From JAKLIN01 sp964544395 (GTDB lineage Archaea > Nanobdellota > Nanobdellia > Pacearchaeales > GW2011-AR1), in assembly GCA_964544395.1 (NCBI GenBank), contig CAZJAO010000007.1:1-32554 (forward strand): a stretch of 32,554 nt of DNA, given 5' to 3'. The notes under the pieces are model-generated. The model ran no database searches. It saw nothing but the letters and a program-made list of their open reading frames with translations, and was not told the origin of the DNA. Numbering within the stretch: position 1 is the stretch's first letter; each line of letters starts with the position of its first letter. Positions 7,790 through 14,836 of this stretch are shown here, piece after piece. The position numbers and the translations under genes are program-made.

Positions 7790-8350
7790 ATGAGTTTTAT
7801 TAAGAACAAAAAAGCAGCTTTGGAAATGAGCATGACAACTATTGTAACTATTGTTCTTATTGTTGTTACATTGGTTTTGGCTTTAGTTTTAATCAGAACA
7901 ATTTTCACAAGCAGCACAAATGCAATAGACCAGGTTAATACTGCTATCCAAGACCAGATAAATAGTTTATTTACCTCGGAAGGAACAAGCCTTGCAGTTT
8001 ATCCTGCTTCAAGAGAAATAACCCTTAACAGAGGAGACACACCAAAAGGTTTCGCATTCTCCGTAAAAAATCCTGAAAAGACAACAGCAAGCTTCACATA
8101 TAATATTTCAGCGGGAGATGTTCACAATTGCGGAACAACTTTCACACCAGCACAAGCTGATGCATATGTTCTTGGAAACACAGGAAGCTTTTCATTAGGT
8201 CCTGGAAATGCACTTGATTTGCCTATTCTTGTTAAATTCGATATTCCAAGTTCGTCTGTTCCATGCACGATAATATACAACCTGAATGTGTTCGAGACAA
8301 CTCCAAACAATAATGCATTCCCTACTAATATCTTTGTAACAATCCAGTAG
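7790..8350 (+). CDS. Pilin-like secreted or membrane-anchored protein
   Basis: 186 residues. The N-terminus has a short basic segment (KNKKAALEMS) directly before a long hydrophobic helix (about 17-38), the layout of archaeal type IV pilin-like (class III) signal peptides; a cleavage motif is not certain. The remainder is beta-rich and looks like one Ig-like domain (about 65-186) with a single Cys pair (HNCG ... VPCT). Probably a surface or pilus-like subunit. It starts one base after the DUF4190-like gene. Confidence 0.65.
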   Translation: MSFIKNKKAALEMSMTTIVTIVLIVVTLVLALVLIRTIFTSSTNAIDQVNTAIQDQINSLFTSEGTSLAVYPASREITLNRGDTPKGFAFSVKNPEKTTASFTYNISAGDVHNCGTTFTPAQADAYVLGNTGSFSLGPGNALDLPILVKFDIPSSSVPCTIIYNLNVFETTPNNNAFPTNIFVTIQ

Positions 8351-8352
8351 AA

Positions 8353-8361
8353 TTTTTAAAT
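8353..8361 (+). promoter_or_regulatory. TATA box for cysS
   Basis: TTTTTAAAT centred about 25 nt before the ATG at 8382. This spacing decides for that ATG over the TTG three codons upstream and implies a leaderless mRNA. Confidence 0.65.
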
Positions 8362-8381
8362 TCCCTCTGCATTTGATTTCT

Positions 8382-9722
8382 ATGCTTAAAGTATATAACA
8401 CACTGACAAGAAAGAAAGAAAATTTTGAGCCAATTCATAAAGGAAAAGTTAATTTGTTTGTCTGCGGACCAACGGTTTATGATTATTCTCACTTGGGGCA
8501 TGCAAAAACATATACTCAATTTGACATGATTGTCAAATATCTTAAGTTCAGAGGATTTCAAGTTTTCTATCTGCAGAATATAACTGATATAGACGATAAA
8601 ATAATCCGAAGAGCACAGGAAAATTCTGAGAACTGGAAAGAACTAAGTAGGAGATTTGAAAAGCTCTATAAAGAAGACATGGAAAGTCTTGGAATTGATT
8701 CTGTAAGCAAATATGCAAGAGCAACTGATTACATCAAAGAAATAATCTCACAGGTTGAAAGACTGATAAAAAAAGGATATGCTTACAAAATTTCAGACGG
8801 ATGGTATTTTGATTTAAGCAAAGACAAGGATTATGGAAAACTTGCCAGACGAACATCTCTCGGTTCAGAAGATGCTCTTTCAAGGATAGACGAAAATAAA
8901 GAAAAAAGAAACGCGGGAGATTTCTGCCTTTGGAAATTTTCAAAGCCAGGAGAACCAATATGGAAATCTGAATTAGGCAATGGTAGACCTGGATGGCATA
9001 TAGAAGACACGGCAATAACTGAAAAAGAGTTCGGCCCGCAATATGATGTTCATGGCGGGGCAACAGATTTGATATTTCCCCATCATGAAGCAGAAATTGC
9101 CCAGATGGAATCTCTCTCCGGAAAAAAACCTTTAGTAAGATATTGGTTTCATACGGGATTTCTTAATATTGACAAGGAAAAGATGTCAAAATCAAAAGGA
9201 AATTTCAAGACAATTAGAGAATTGTTGAAGCTTTACAAAAAAGAAACAATAAGATACTTTTTTGCTTCAACAAATTACAGAAAACCTCTGGATTTCTCGG
9301 ATGATGCTTTGGAAAACTCCAGAAATTCCGTAGAGAGATTAAGAAATATTGTTGCAGAATTAAAAGATGATGGAAAGATTAATGAAAAATATCTTAAGGA
9401 ATTTCAAAAAGAAGTTGATGATGAAATAAACCTTCCTGACGGACTTTCTGTTTTGTGGAAACTCGCAAGAGACGAAACTGCTACTGGAAAGCTGAGAACA
9501 ATAAAAAAGATAGATGAAATCTTTGGTTTTGGATTGGGTAAGAAAGAAAAAATCAATATTCCTAAAGAAATAGAGAAACTGAAGGAACAGATGGATGAAT
9601 CAAGAAAAAATAAAGATTATGCTCAATCAGATAAAATAAGAAAAGAGATAGAAAAGAAAGGATGGGAAGTTGAAAATAAACCTGGAACTTGGGAGAGTGG
9701 ATTAAAACCCTCACGCATCTAA
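8382..9722 (+). CDS. cysS: Cysteinyl-tRNA synthetase
   Basis: Charges tRNA-Cys with cysteine. 446 residues. Seen: CGPTVYDYSHLGH with the HIGH-type motif HLGH (37-40), the HHEAEIAQ region (His234, Glu238) and KMSKSKGN. Residue numbering coincides with the E. coli enzyme at the zinc site: Cys28, His234 and Glu238 are kept, but position 209 is Asp (GWHIEDTAI) where the classic enzyme has Cys (WHIEC). The C-terminal part ends with the helical domain and SDKIRKEIEKKGWEVE, typical of the family. The stop overlaps the next ATG by one base (TAATG), so the fusion gene downstream is in the same operon. Confidence 0.95.
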   Translation: MLKVYNTLTRKKENFEPIHKGKVNLFVCGPTVYDYSHLGHAKTYTQFDMIVKYLKFRGFQVFYLQNITDIDDKIIRRAQENSENWKELSRRFEKLYKEDMESLGIDSVSKYARATDYIKEIISQVERLIKKGYAYKISDGWYFDLSKDKDYGKLARRTSLGSEDALSRIDENKEKRNAGDFCLWKFSKPGEPIWKSELGNGRPGWHIEDTAITEKEFGPQYDVHGGATDLIFPHHEAEIAQMESLSGKKPLVRYWFHTGFLNIDKEKMSKSKGNFKTIRELLKLYKKETIRYFFASTNYRKPLDFSDDALENSRNSVERLRNIVAELKDDGKINEKYLKEFQKEVDDEINLPDGLSVLWKLARDETATGKLRTIKKIDEIFGFGLGKKEKINIPKEIEKLKEQMDESRKNKDYAQSDKIRKEIEKKGWEVENKPGTWESGLKPSRI

Positions 9723-10519
9723 TGGACGAATATAGGAAATCTGTTTTTATCGTTGTTTATTCAAAAGAAGATAATAAAATAAAATATCTAGTTCTTCAGA
9801 GAAAATTGCATTGGAAAGGATGGGAATTTCCAAAGGAAGGAATAGAAAAGAGTGAAAGAGAGGAAGATGCTGTTAGACGTGGAGTCCGAGAAGAAACTGG
9901 TTTGAATATTAAAGGGCAAATTAAAAAATTTGATATGCATGGAGAATATAAGTACAAGAAGAGATATAACGATCGGCCCAATTTTATGGGACAATCTTTT
10001 TCTTTATATGCTGCAGAAGTTAGTCCTGGAAAAGTAAAATTGGACGTGCATGAACATTCTACTTATGATTGGCTGAATTTTAATGATGCAATGGAAAGAC
10101 TTACATGGAAGAATCAGCAAAGATGTCTTGAAAGCATAAATTCATCTTTGGAAAATAAAAATTTCAGAAGGCATATTACAAAAAGTGGAATTTTGCTTTT
10201 GGCGGGAAAAGATGAGAACAGCAATGAAGATTTGGTAAAACAGGCGAAGCCAGAAGAATATGTTCTTCATACCGTTGCGGCAGGAAGCCCTTTTGTAAAC
10301 ATCAAGGGAGAAGCTGACAAAGAAAACATTAAAGAAGCCGCAATTTTCTGTGCAAAATTCAGCAGAAACTGGAAACAGCATAAGAAAGACACAGAGGTTA
10401 ATATTTTCAGAGGAAGAGACATGTATAAGTTAAAAGGAATGAAAGCGGGAACTTTTGGCGTCAAGAAACTGGAAAAGATTATTGTAAAAAAACAGGATAT
10501 TGAAAAATTCAATGGTTAG
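9722..10519 (+). CDS. NUDIX domain fused to NFACT-R RNA-binding domain
   Basis: 265 residues from the ATG that overlaps the cysS stop. Residues 1 to about 145 form a NUDIX hydrolase-like domain: FPKEG precedes a Nudix-like box (39-61) that ends VREETGL. Aligned to the consensus REUxEE, the first Glu is Gly54 (RGVREE), so one usual metal ligand is absent, while Glu57 and Glu58 remain. Residues from about 150 match the NFACT-R domain found at the end of Rqc2/FbpA proteins: SGILLLAGKDENSNEDLVKQ, then VLHTVAAGSPFVNIK, IKEAAIFCAKFSRNWK, and MKAGTFGVKKLEKIIV. NFACT-R binds RNA. I infer a nucleotide-sensing or RNA-linked role; no substrate can be named. Confidence 0.85.
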   Translation: MDEYRKSVFIVVYSKEDNKIKYLVLQRKLHWKGWEFPKEGIEKSEREEDAVRRGVREETGLNIKGQIKKFDMHGEYKYKKRYNDRPNFMGQSFSLYAAEVSPGKVKLDVHEHSTYDWLNFNDAMERLTWKNQQRCLESINSSLENKNFRRHITKSGILLLAGKDENSNEDLVKQAKPEEYVLHTVAAGSPFVNIKGEADKENIKEAAIFCAKFSRNWKQHKKDTEVNIFRGRDMYKLKGMKAGTFGVKKLEKIIVKKQDIEKFNG

Positions 10520-10693
10520 TATTAAGAATATTTCTGAACTTGAAAATTTGATAATTCAGTATTCATCCATCTCTTTATCTTTGCTCATTTTTGGGACATT
10601 AAATGAATTTTATCTTAAACCTGTTGAGGCCTCGTTAAGTTCTACCTATCATAAAATCAAAAGTTTTTATGGGATGTATATTAAAAAAGAAAA
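10520..10693. other. Intergenic stretch without supported gene
   Basis: Between the fusion gene and tRNA-Gly. A plus-strand frame starting at 10512 runs through here but ends inside the antisense of the tRNA and has no promoter, ribosome site or family resemblance. Confidence 0.4.
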
Positions 10694-10764
10694 TGCGCCA
10701 GCCGGGAATTGAACCCGGTTCACCTGCTTGGGAAGCAGATATTCTGCCGGTAAACTACTAGCGC
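10694..10764 (-). tRNA. tRNA-Gly (anticodon CCC)
   Basis: A 71-nt cloverleaf on the minus strand. The acceptor GCGCTAG pairs with CTGGCGC (one G-T pair), discriminator A, no encoded CCA. D-stem GTTT/GAAT with loop ACCGGCA; anticodon stem TCTGC/GCAGG, loop TTCCCAA giving anticodon CCC; T-stem CCGGG/CCCGG with a regular TTCAATT loop. No intron. Confidence 0.93.
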
Positions 10765-10849
10765 GCGAAGACACCAATGGTTTCTTTCGCTCAATCTTCC
10801 TTTTTGACAGAATAATAATTAATTTAAAGCTTAGCATTATGAAAAGTTC

Positions 10850-11200
10850 ATGGCAAAAAATATAGAAAGGCAAGTTAGATTCAATTCATTTCGATCTAGA
10901 GAAAATCCCCAAAGAGTTGATTGGTATTTTCTGGTAATAAATGATAATAGTGGAATAAAAGAAGCGCTTACAAGAATCGCTGGATCTTTTTCAAATCTTC
11001 CTGAAGAATATACGGGGCTTGAAGGAACAATCAAAAATACAAGACTAAGATACAAGCTTGTTCATTTTGAATCAGACAGAGGACCAAAAAATTTGCATAG
11101 AGTATATCATGATATGAGGCGAGATTCTAAACTTTACGAAAGACAAACCGATAGTGCTGGTTTGCTCAAATATGTAGTTTCTCTCTTTGGTGAAGAGTAA
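10850..11200 (+). CDS. Conserved-looking hypothetical protein, 116 aa
   Basis: 116 residues, soluble, charged, mixed alpha/beta. It starts MAKNIERQVRFNSF and has a regular hydrophobic pattern (VDWYFLVIN, RYKLVHFE, LLKYVVSLF) typical of a folded protein. A TATA-like TAATTTAAAG is placed about 25 nt before the ATG. It is followed 41 nt later by the YhbY-type gene, which has its own TATA. I do not recognise a family. Confidence 0.65.
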   Translation: MAKNIERQVRFNSFRSRENPQRVDWYFLVINDNSGIKEALTRIAGSFSNLPEEYTGLEGTIKNTRLRYKLVHFESDRGPKNLHRVYHDMRRDSKLYERQTDSAGLLKYVVSLFGEE

Positions 11201-11241
11201 AGGCTCTAGTTTTTAAAAGACGATTTCTTAATTTTTGCATA

Positions 11242-11496
11242 ATGATAAGCCAAGCAGAAATACAAATAGGCAAGAATGGAATAACTGAAAATTTCATAAC
11301 TAGTCTTAAGAACATTTTCAAGACTCATATTAATGTAAGAATCTCTGTATTAAAAAGCTCTGGAAGAGACCGGGATAAAATCAAGGAAATGGCAGCACAA
11401 ATTCTGGAAAAACTAGGCACTAATTATAGCGTTAGAATTATTGGATTCACAATCATATTAAAAAAGTGGCGAAAATCGCGAAAGATAAATTTATAA
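11242..11496 (+). CDS. YhbY/CRM-type RNA-binding protein
   Basis: 84 residues, the size of single CRM (CRS1-YhbY) domain proteins. It begins with the family pattern IQIGKNGITENFITSLKNIF, followed by a strand (NVRISVL), helix (KIKEMAAQILEKLG) and closing strand (SVRIIGFTIILKKW). CRM proteins bind structured RNA and YhbY associates with pre-ribosomal particles, which fits its place directly upstream of three ribosomal-protein genes. TTTTTAAAAG lies about 26 nt before the ATG. Confidence 0.8.
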   Translation: MISQAEIQIGKNGITENFITSLKNIFKTHINVRISVLKSSGRDRDKIKEMAAQILEKLGTNYSVRIIGFTIILKKWRKSRKINL

Positions 11497-11498
11497 AT
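11490..11498 (+). promoter_or_regulatory. TATA box for the S19e-L39e-L31e operon
   Basis: TTTATAAAT overlaps the YhbY stop codon. Transcription would start near 11520, leaving a leader of roughly 50 nt before the S19e ATG, longer than for most genes here. Confidence 0.55.
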
Positions 11499-11524
11499 TA
11501 ACTTTTGTGCTAATTCTTAGGTTG

Positions 11525-11557
11525 AACGCTTATGCGTTTCTAATTCCGCAATGGAAT
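11525..11557 (+). promoter_or_regulatory. Two tandem hairpins in ribosomal-protein leader
   Basis: AACGC-TTAT-GCGTT (11525-11538) and ATTCC-GCAAT-GGAAT (11543-11557) are perfect 5-bp stem-loops separated by four bases, ending 12 nt before the S19e ATG. A structured leader at a ribosomal-protein operon suggests autoregulation or a translation signal (inference). Confidence 0.5.
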
Positions 11558-11569
11558 GCCTGATTAACA

Positions 11570-12007
11570 ATGGAAAAAAATCCTGTTTACGATACAAATG
11601 TTCAAGAATATAACTTGCATTTAGCATCTGCTCTGAAAGAGATTCCTGAATTTGAAAAGCCAAACTGGGTAAATTTTGTCAAATCTGGAAATGCTAAAAA
11701 AAGACCAATTGAAGATGTTGACTTCTGGTATAAAAGAGCTGCAAGCATTCTTAGACAAGTTTACAAGAAAAAAATCGTCGGAGTTTCCAGATTAAGAACA
11801 AGATACGGAAGCAGAAAATCCAGAGGATACAAACCTGAAGAATTCAGAAAAGCCGGCGGAAAAATCATCAGAACAATACTCCAGCAATGCGATAAAGCAG
11901 GATTCACTGAAATCGCAAAAACAGTCAAAGGAGTAAAAAGCAAAAAACCGGGAAGACAGCTTACTGAAAAGGGAAAGAAATTTATGGAGAGCCTAAAATG
12001 GGAATAA
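11570..12007 (+). CDS. rps19e: 30S ribosomal protein S19e
   Basis: 145 residues, normal for archaeal S19e. It starts near PVYDTNVQEYNLHLASALK and carries the hallmark core KPNWVNFVKSG ... DVDFWYKRAASILRQVY ... VGVSRLRTRYGSRK, ending with GRQLTEKGKKFMESLKWE. S19e is a small-subunit protein needed for maturation of the 30S head. First gene of a three-gene ribosomal operon; the L39e start lies 10 nt inside its 3' end. Confidence 0.95.
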   Translation: MEKNPVYDTNVQEYNLHLASALKEIPEFEKPNWVNFVKSGNAKKRPIEDVDFWYKRAASILRQVYKKKIVGVSRLRTRYGSRKSRGYKPEEFRKAGGKIIRTILQQCDKAGFTEIAKTVKGVKSKKPGRQLTEKGKKFMESLKWE

Positions 12008-12201
12008 AAAATTTTGAAAAGAAAATAAAATTAATGAAGGCAGGAAAGCAAACTAAGTGGGCGCCTATTTGGGTTGTATTGAAAAAATACGGCACAGGAA
12101 AGAGAGTTCATCCATCCGCTGTAACAGCATACAGAAGATCATGGAGAAGAACAAAGCTTCATATCAAACCAAGAAAACAAAGAAAGTCACATATGGGATA
12201 A
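11998..12201 (+). CDS. rpl39e: 50S ribosomal protein L39e
   Basis: 67 residues, about 15 longer than the usual 51 because of an N-terminal shift and a C-terminal KPRKQRKSHMG tail. The core KAGKQTKWAPIWVVLKKYG ... RRSWRRTKLHI is the L39e signature. L39e lines the exit tunnel of the large subunit. Its ATG overlaps the S19e coding end by 10 nt, indicating translational coupling. Confidence 0.92.
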   Translation: MGIKNFEKKIKLMKAGKQTKWAPIWVVLKKYGTGKRVHPSAVTAYRRSWRRTKLHIKPRKQRKSHMG

Positions 12202-12207
12202 AAATAA

Positions 12208-12801
12208 ATGGCGGAAATAAAATCAGACAAGATTGAAAGAGAATATGTTATTCCTCTTAGAATCAAATGGAAAAGAGTTCCAAGATACAAGAAAGCAAAT
12301 AGAGCTGTAAAGGCAATCAAGGAATTCTTGGTTCAGCATATGAAAATAAGAGACAGAGACTTGAATAAAATCAAAGTTGATAAATATTTGAATGAATATG
12401 TATGGTTTAGAGGAATACAGAATCCCCCTGCAAAAATAAAAGTCAAAGCAATCAAGGAAGGAGATATTGTAAAGGTTGAACTCTTCGAATTGCCAAACGA
12501 TTTGAAATTCAAAAAAGTAAGACTAGAAAAGAGAGACAAGAAAGCTATGGAAATTGCTGAGAAGAAAAAATCCACTATTGAAAGATTAAAGGAAGCAAGA
12601 GAGAACAAAGAAGAAGCTAAAGTTGCTGAAACTCCTGAAGAAGCAAAGGAAAAAGAAGAAAAGAAAGAAGCAAATGTGGAAGCTACTGAAAAGCTTGAAA
12701 AAGAAATGGCAAAGAGCGAAAAGCATGAGACAAAGGCTAAATCTCCAAAACAGGTTAAGAATGACAGAGTAGGTTATAATCAATCTTCAAGAGGAAGATA
12801 A
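12208..12801 (+). CDS. rpl31e: 50S ribosomal protein L31e with long charged C-terminal extension
   Basis: 197 residues, about twice the family norm of 85-90. Residues 1 to about 105 are L31e: EREYVIPLRIKWKRVPRYKKANRAV, AIKEFLVQHM, and VKVELFELP. Residues about 106-197 are almost entirely Lys/Glu/Ala, predicted helical or disordered, ending in RVGYNQSSRGR. L31e sits near the tunnel exit, so the tail could reach nascent-chain or membrane partners (inference). Six nt after L39e, same operon. Confidence 0.92.
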   Translation: MAEIKSDKIEREYVIPLRIKWKRVPRYKKANRAVKAIKEFLVQHMKIRDRDLNKIKVDKYLNEYVWFRGIQNPPAKIKVKAIKEGDIVKVELFELPNDLKFKKVRLEKRDKKAMEIAEKKKSTIERLKEARENKEEAKVAETPEEAKEKEEKKEANVEATEKLEKEMAKSEKHETKAKSPKQVKNDRVGYNQSSRGR

Positions 12802-12876
12802 TTTTATGGGATATAAGACCATAAGACTTATAAAATAAATAAGGAGCTTTTCTATAGGAATAATATACTAACAAAT

Positions 12877-13227
12877 TTGGTATCTACGCCATCAGACAGC
12901 AATATAAATGAAAGAAGAAGTATCCTTGGCATTTTTCCAAAAATAAAATTATACACGATAGCAGATAAATCTGGAATAAAATTAGCAGGCCACTATCATG
13001 CTAAATGTGAAGAGTACTTTTTTATTTTAGATGGGAAAGTTCAGTTCAAGTTAGAAGATATTAATACTCATGAAAGAGGGGAATATCTTTTAGAATCGGG
13101 GCAAAAAATAACAATTCCCGCTTATGTCGCACATCTAGTCTTGCCTGAAAGAAAAGCAAGATTTTTGGGAATTTCTACAGAACATTTTGATCCTTCTGAT
13201 TTGAATAAATACGAAATAACTTGGTAG
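12877..13227 (+). CDS. Cupin-domain protein
   Basis: Single beta-barrel cupin, about 116 residues. Metal-binding motif 1 is seen as GHYHAKCEEYFFILDG (His, His, Glu) and motif 2 as IPAYVAHLV (His). Cupins of this size include sugar isomerases, dioxygenases and simple metal-binding proteins; I cannot choose. The start is uncertain: no ATG exists upstream in frame before a stop, and TTG 12877 is the best option, 41-50 nt after a CTTATAAAATA box. It ends 2 nt before the stop of the convergent glycosylase gene. Confidence 0.7.
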   Translation: MVSTPSDSNINERRSILGIFPKIKLYTIADKSGIKLAGHYHAKCEEYFFILDGKVQFKLEDINTHERGEYLLESGQKITIPAYVAHLVLPERKARFLGISTEHFDPSDLNKYEITW

Positions 13228-13229
13228 AT

Positions 13230-13862
13230 TTATTTCAAAATTTTTCCTGTTTCTTTATACCACAAATATAAATCAAGCTCTCCAAGATTAGTGTTCGATT
13301 TTTTAGCAATTTCTTTGAGTATATTTTCTATCTCGACATAATTCTTCTTTGTGAGTGACTTGGATTTTGGTTGTTGGATTAAATTATTTTTTACAAGCAA
13401 ATCAATAATATGGAAGTCAATTATAGCGAGATTTTTGTATCCTATGTTCCTTAAGAAATGCGAGGATTCTTTCATCCCAAGACCTTTTACATTTTCAGCT
13501 ATCCAATTTCTTAAATCAGATTCACATTCAAATGATTTTAATGTTTCTTTCAGATTATCTTTATATTTTCGTGCTTCAAAAATAAATTTAGCCCGCATAT
13601 TCGGAAATCTATGTCCTAATTCAGAAAGCTTTTTTGCAAGTTCCTCTTGGGGAAGACTGGAAAATCTATCACCAAGTGCATTTTGTATTTTTATTCCGCC
13701 GTGAGCTGAGAAATTTGCAGTAAGAAGACAAAAGCATAGCTCCTTGAATAGTTCACTATTATCTTTATTGCCTAATTCTTCAAATTCCCTCATTCGATTA
13801 TCTACAACTTTTTTTATTTCTGATTCTTGGAGCTCTTTTATCTCATCCAACAAGTTTTGCAT
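13230..13862 (-). CDS. ogg: 8-oxoguanine DNA glycosylase/AP lyase (Ogg2 type)
   Basis: Removes 8-oxoguanine from DNA and cuts the abasic site. 210 residues from the ATG at 13862; a longer frame upstream has no promoter support and runs into the divergent gene. The HhH-GPD core is seen as VKGLGMKESSHFLRN with catalytic Lys131, and AIIDFHI with catalytic Asp149. The C-terminal ELDLYLWYKETGKILK is typical of archaeal Ogg2, whose terminal helix contacts the damaged base. An ATTTAAAT box lies about 26 nt upstream and is shared with the divergent DUF5652 gene. Confidence 0.92.
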   Translation of the reverse strand: MQNLLDEIKELQESEIKKVVDNRMREFEELGNKDNSELFKELCFCLLTANFSAHGGIKIQNALGDRFSSLPQEELAKKLSELGHRFPNMRAKFIFEARKYKDNLKETLKSFECESDLRNWIAENVKGLGMKESSHFLRNIGYKNLAIIDFHIIDLLVKNNLIQQPKSKSLTKKNYVEIENILKEIAKKSNTNLGELDLYLWYKETGKILK

Positions 13863-13883
13863 GATGAAATAAAGACAAAAGGT

Positions 13884-13891
13884 ATTTAAAT
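13884..13891. promoter_or_regulatory. Palindromic TATA box shared by ogg and DUF5652 gene
   Basis: ATTTAAAT, a perfect palindrome, centred about 26 nt from the Ogg2 ATG on one side and 30 nt from the DUF5652 ATG on the other, in a 55-nt gap. An AAAGGT purine stretch beside it could favour the plus-strand direction as a BRE. Confidence 0.6.
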
Positions 13892-13917
13892 TCGTCATAT
13901 CTATTTTAGTATATACA

Positions 13918-14172
13918 ATGTTAATCAATCCATTATACAATCTCTGGGGGATTACACCATCAGTAATTCTTATATTCGTTCTTGTTGCTGTTTGGGAATC
14001 GGTATGGAAAGGAATTGCGTTATGGAAGAGTGGAAAAAGAAAACAGAAAGCATGGTTCATCTGCATTTTCCTTATTAATACTCTTGGAATTTTACCAATT
14101 GTATATCTCTTGTTCTTCCAGAAAAAAGAAAGAGAACAGACAAGAGGTAGATCAAGAAGACGGAGAAAATAA
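13918..14172 (+). CDS. DUF5652 small membrane protein
   Basis: 84 residues with two membrane helices: VILIFVLVAVWESVWKGIALWKSGKRKQKAWF contains the family pattern WKGxALWxxxxxxQKxWF, followed by LINTLGILPIVYLLFF and a basic tail rich in Arg. This resembles DUF5652, a family of unknown function frequent in small archaeal and candidate-phylum genomes. The gene stands between two DNA-repair genes but nothing in it indicates repair. It abuts the convergent EndoIII stop without a spacer. Confidence 0.75.
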   Translation: MLINPLYNLWGITPSVILIFVLVAVWESVWKGIALWKSGKRKQKAWFICIFLINTLGILPIVYLLFFQKKEREQTRGRSRRRRK

Positions 14173-14787
14173 TTACTCTGCTTTTTTCTTAATTTCATTA
14201 ATTAATTTATTCTGATTGTTCTTGCTTATATTACTTTTACCAAATCTGACCAAGGTAGCGTTCAGATTTCTCCAATATCTCTTAGGGAATAAACTCTTCA
14301 AGTCATTTTCAATCTTATCTGGATTTGAATTTTCTGTCCAGCCGAATTTTTGCGAGATATATGCAACATGCGTATCAACACCGATTGCATCATGCCCCAT
14401 TTCAGATAAAAAAACATTCGTAGTCTTTCTTCCAACCCCTGCCAATTTTAATAATTCATTTTCATCATGGGGAACTTCTCCATGATATTCTTCAACAATT
14501 TTTCTTGAACAGGAAATTATATGTTTTGATTTATTATTGTAGTAATTTATAGGCTTGATAATTTTCTTTACTTCATCAATATTGGCATAAGCTAAGTCTT
14601 TGGCTGTTGGGTACTTTTCAAAGAGTCTTTTTGCTATCTGTATTGTCTTTTCGTCCCTTGTTCTCGCTGACAGAATTATTGCAATCAGAATCTGCCATGG
14701 GCTTTTCCACTCTTCAGCCGCAAGGCGCATGTTTTTTGTATGCTTCTTCAAAAGCGAAAGTTCTCTGATCGCAACCTCTTTTTCCAT
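14173..14787 (-). CDS. nth: Endonuclease III-type DNA glycosylase without Fe-S cluster
   Basis: Excises oxidised pyrimidines and nicks the abasic site. 204 residues. The helix-hairpin-helix is LAGVGRKTTNVFL with catalytic Lys121, and the Asp is Asp138 in GVDTH, matching Lys120 and Asp138 of E. coli EndoIII. The C-terminal four-cysteine motif that normally binds a 4Fe-4S cluster is absent: the protein ends LVRFGKSNISKNNQNKL and has only one Cys, outside that region. The start lies 25 nt from a TATA box shared with the AlkD gene. Confidence 0.92.
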   Translation of the reverse strand: MEKEVAIRELSLLKKHTKNMRLAAEEWKSPWQILIAIILSARTRDEKTIQIAKRLFEKYPTAKDLAYANIDEVKKIIKPINYYNNKSKHIISCSRKIVEEYHGEVPHDENELLKLAGVGRKTTNVFLSEMGHDAIGVDTHVAYISQKFGWTENSNPDKIENDLKSLFPKRYWRNLNATLVRFGKSNISKNNQNKLINEIKKKAE

Positions 14788-14807
14788 TTCCCGCTTAAGT
14801 AATTATA

Positions 14808-14816
14808 TTTTTAAAA
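14808..14816. promoter_or_regulatory. TATA box centred between nth and alkD
   Basis: TTTTTAAAA lies almost exactly midway in the 49-nt gap, about 25 nt from each ATG (14787 minus, 14837 plus), so one TATA could drive both repair genes. Confidence 0.6.
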
Positions 14817-14836
14817 GGTTTTAGGAATATTATAAG

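Noticed and set aside
10512..10712. Plus-strand frame after the NUDIX-NFACT-R gene
   Set aside because: No TATA at the right distance, no ribosome site and no family resemblance, and its end runs into the antisense of tRNA-Gly.
11558..11569. CTGA near the S19e start as a D box of a C/D sRNA
   Set aside because: No matching C box (RTGATGA) at a suitable distance was found.
13863..14198. Upstream extension of the Ogg2 frame to 322 codons
   Set aside because: The extension covers the divergent DUF5652 gene and the shared TATA box; the ATG at 13862 fits both the family start and the promoter spacing.
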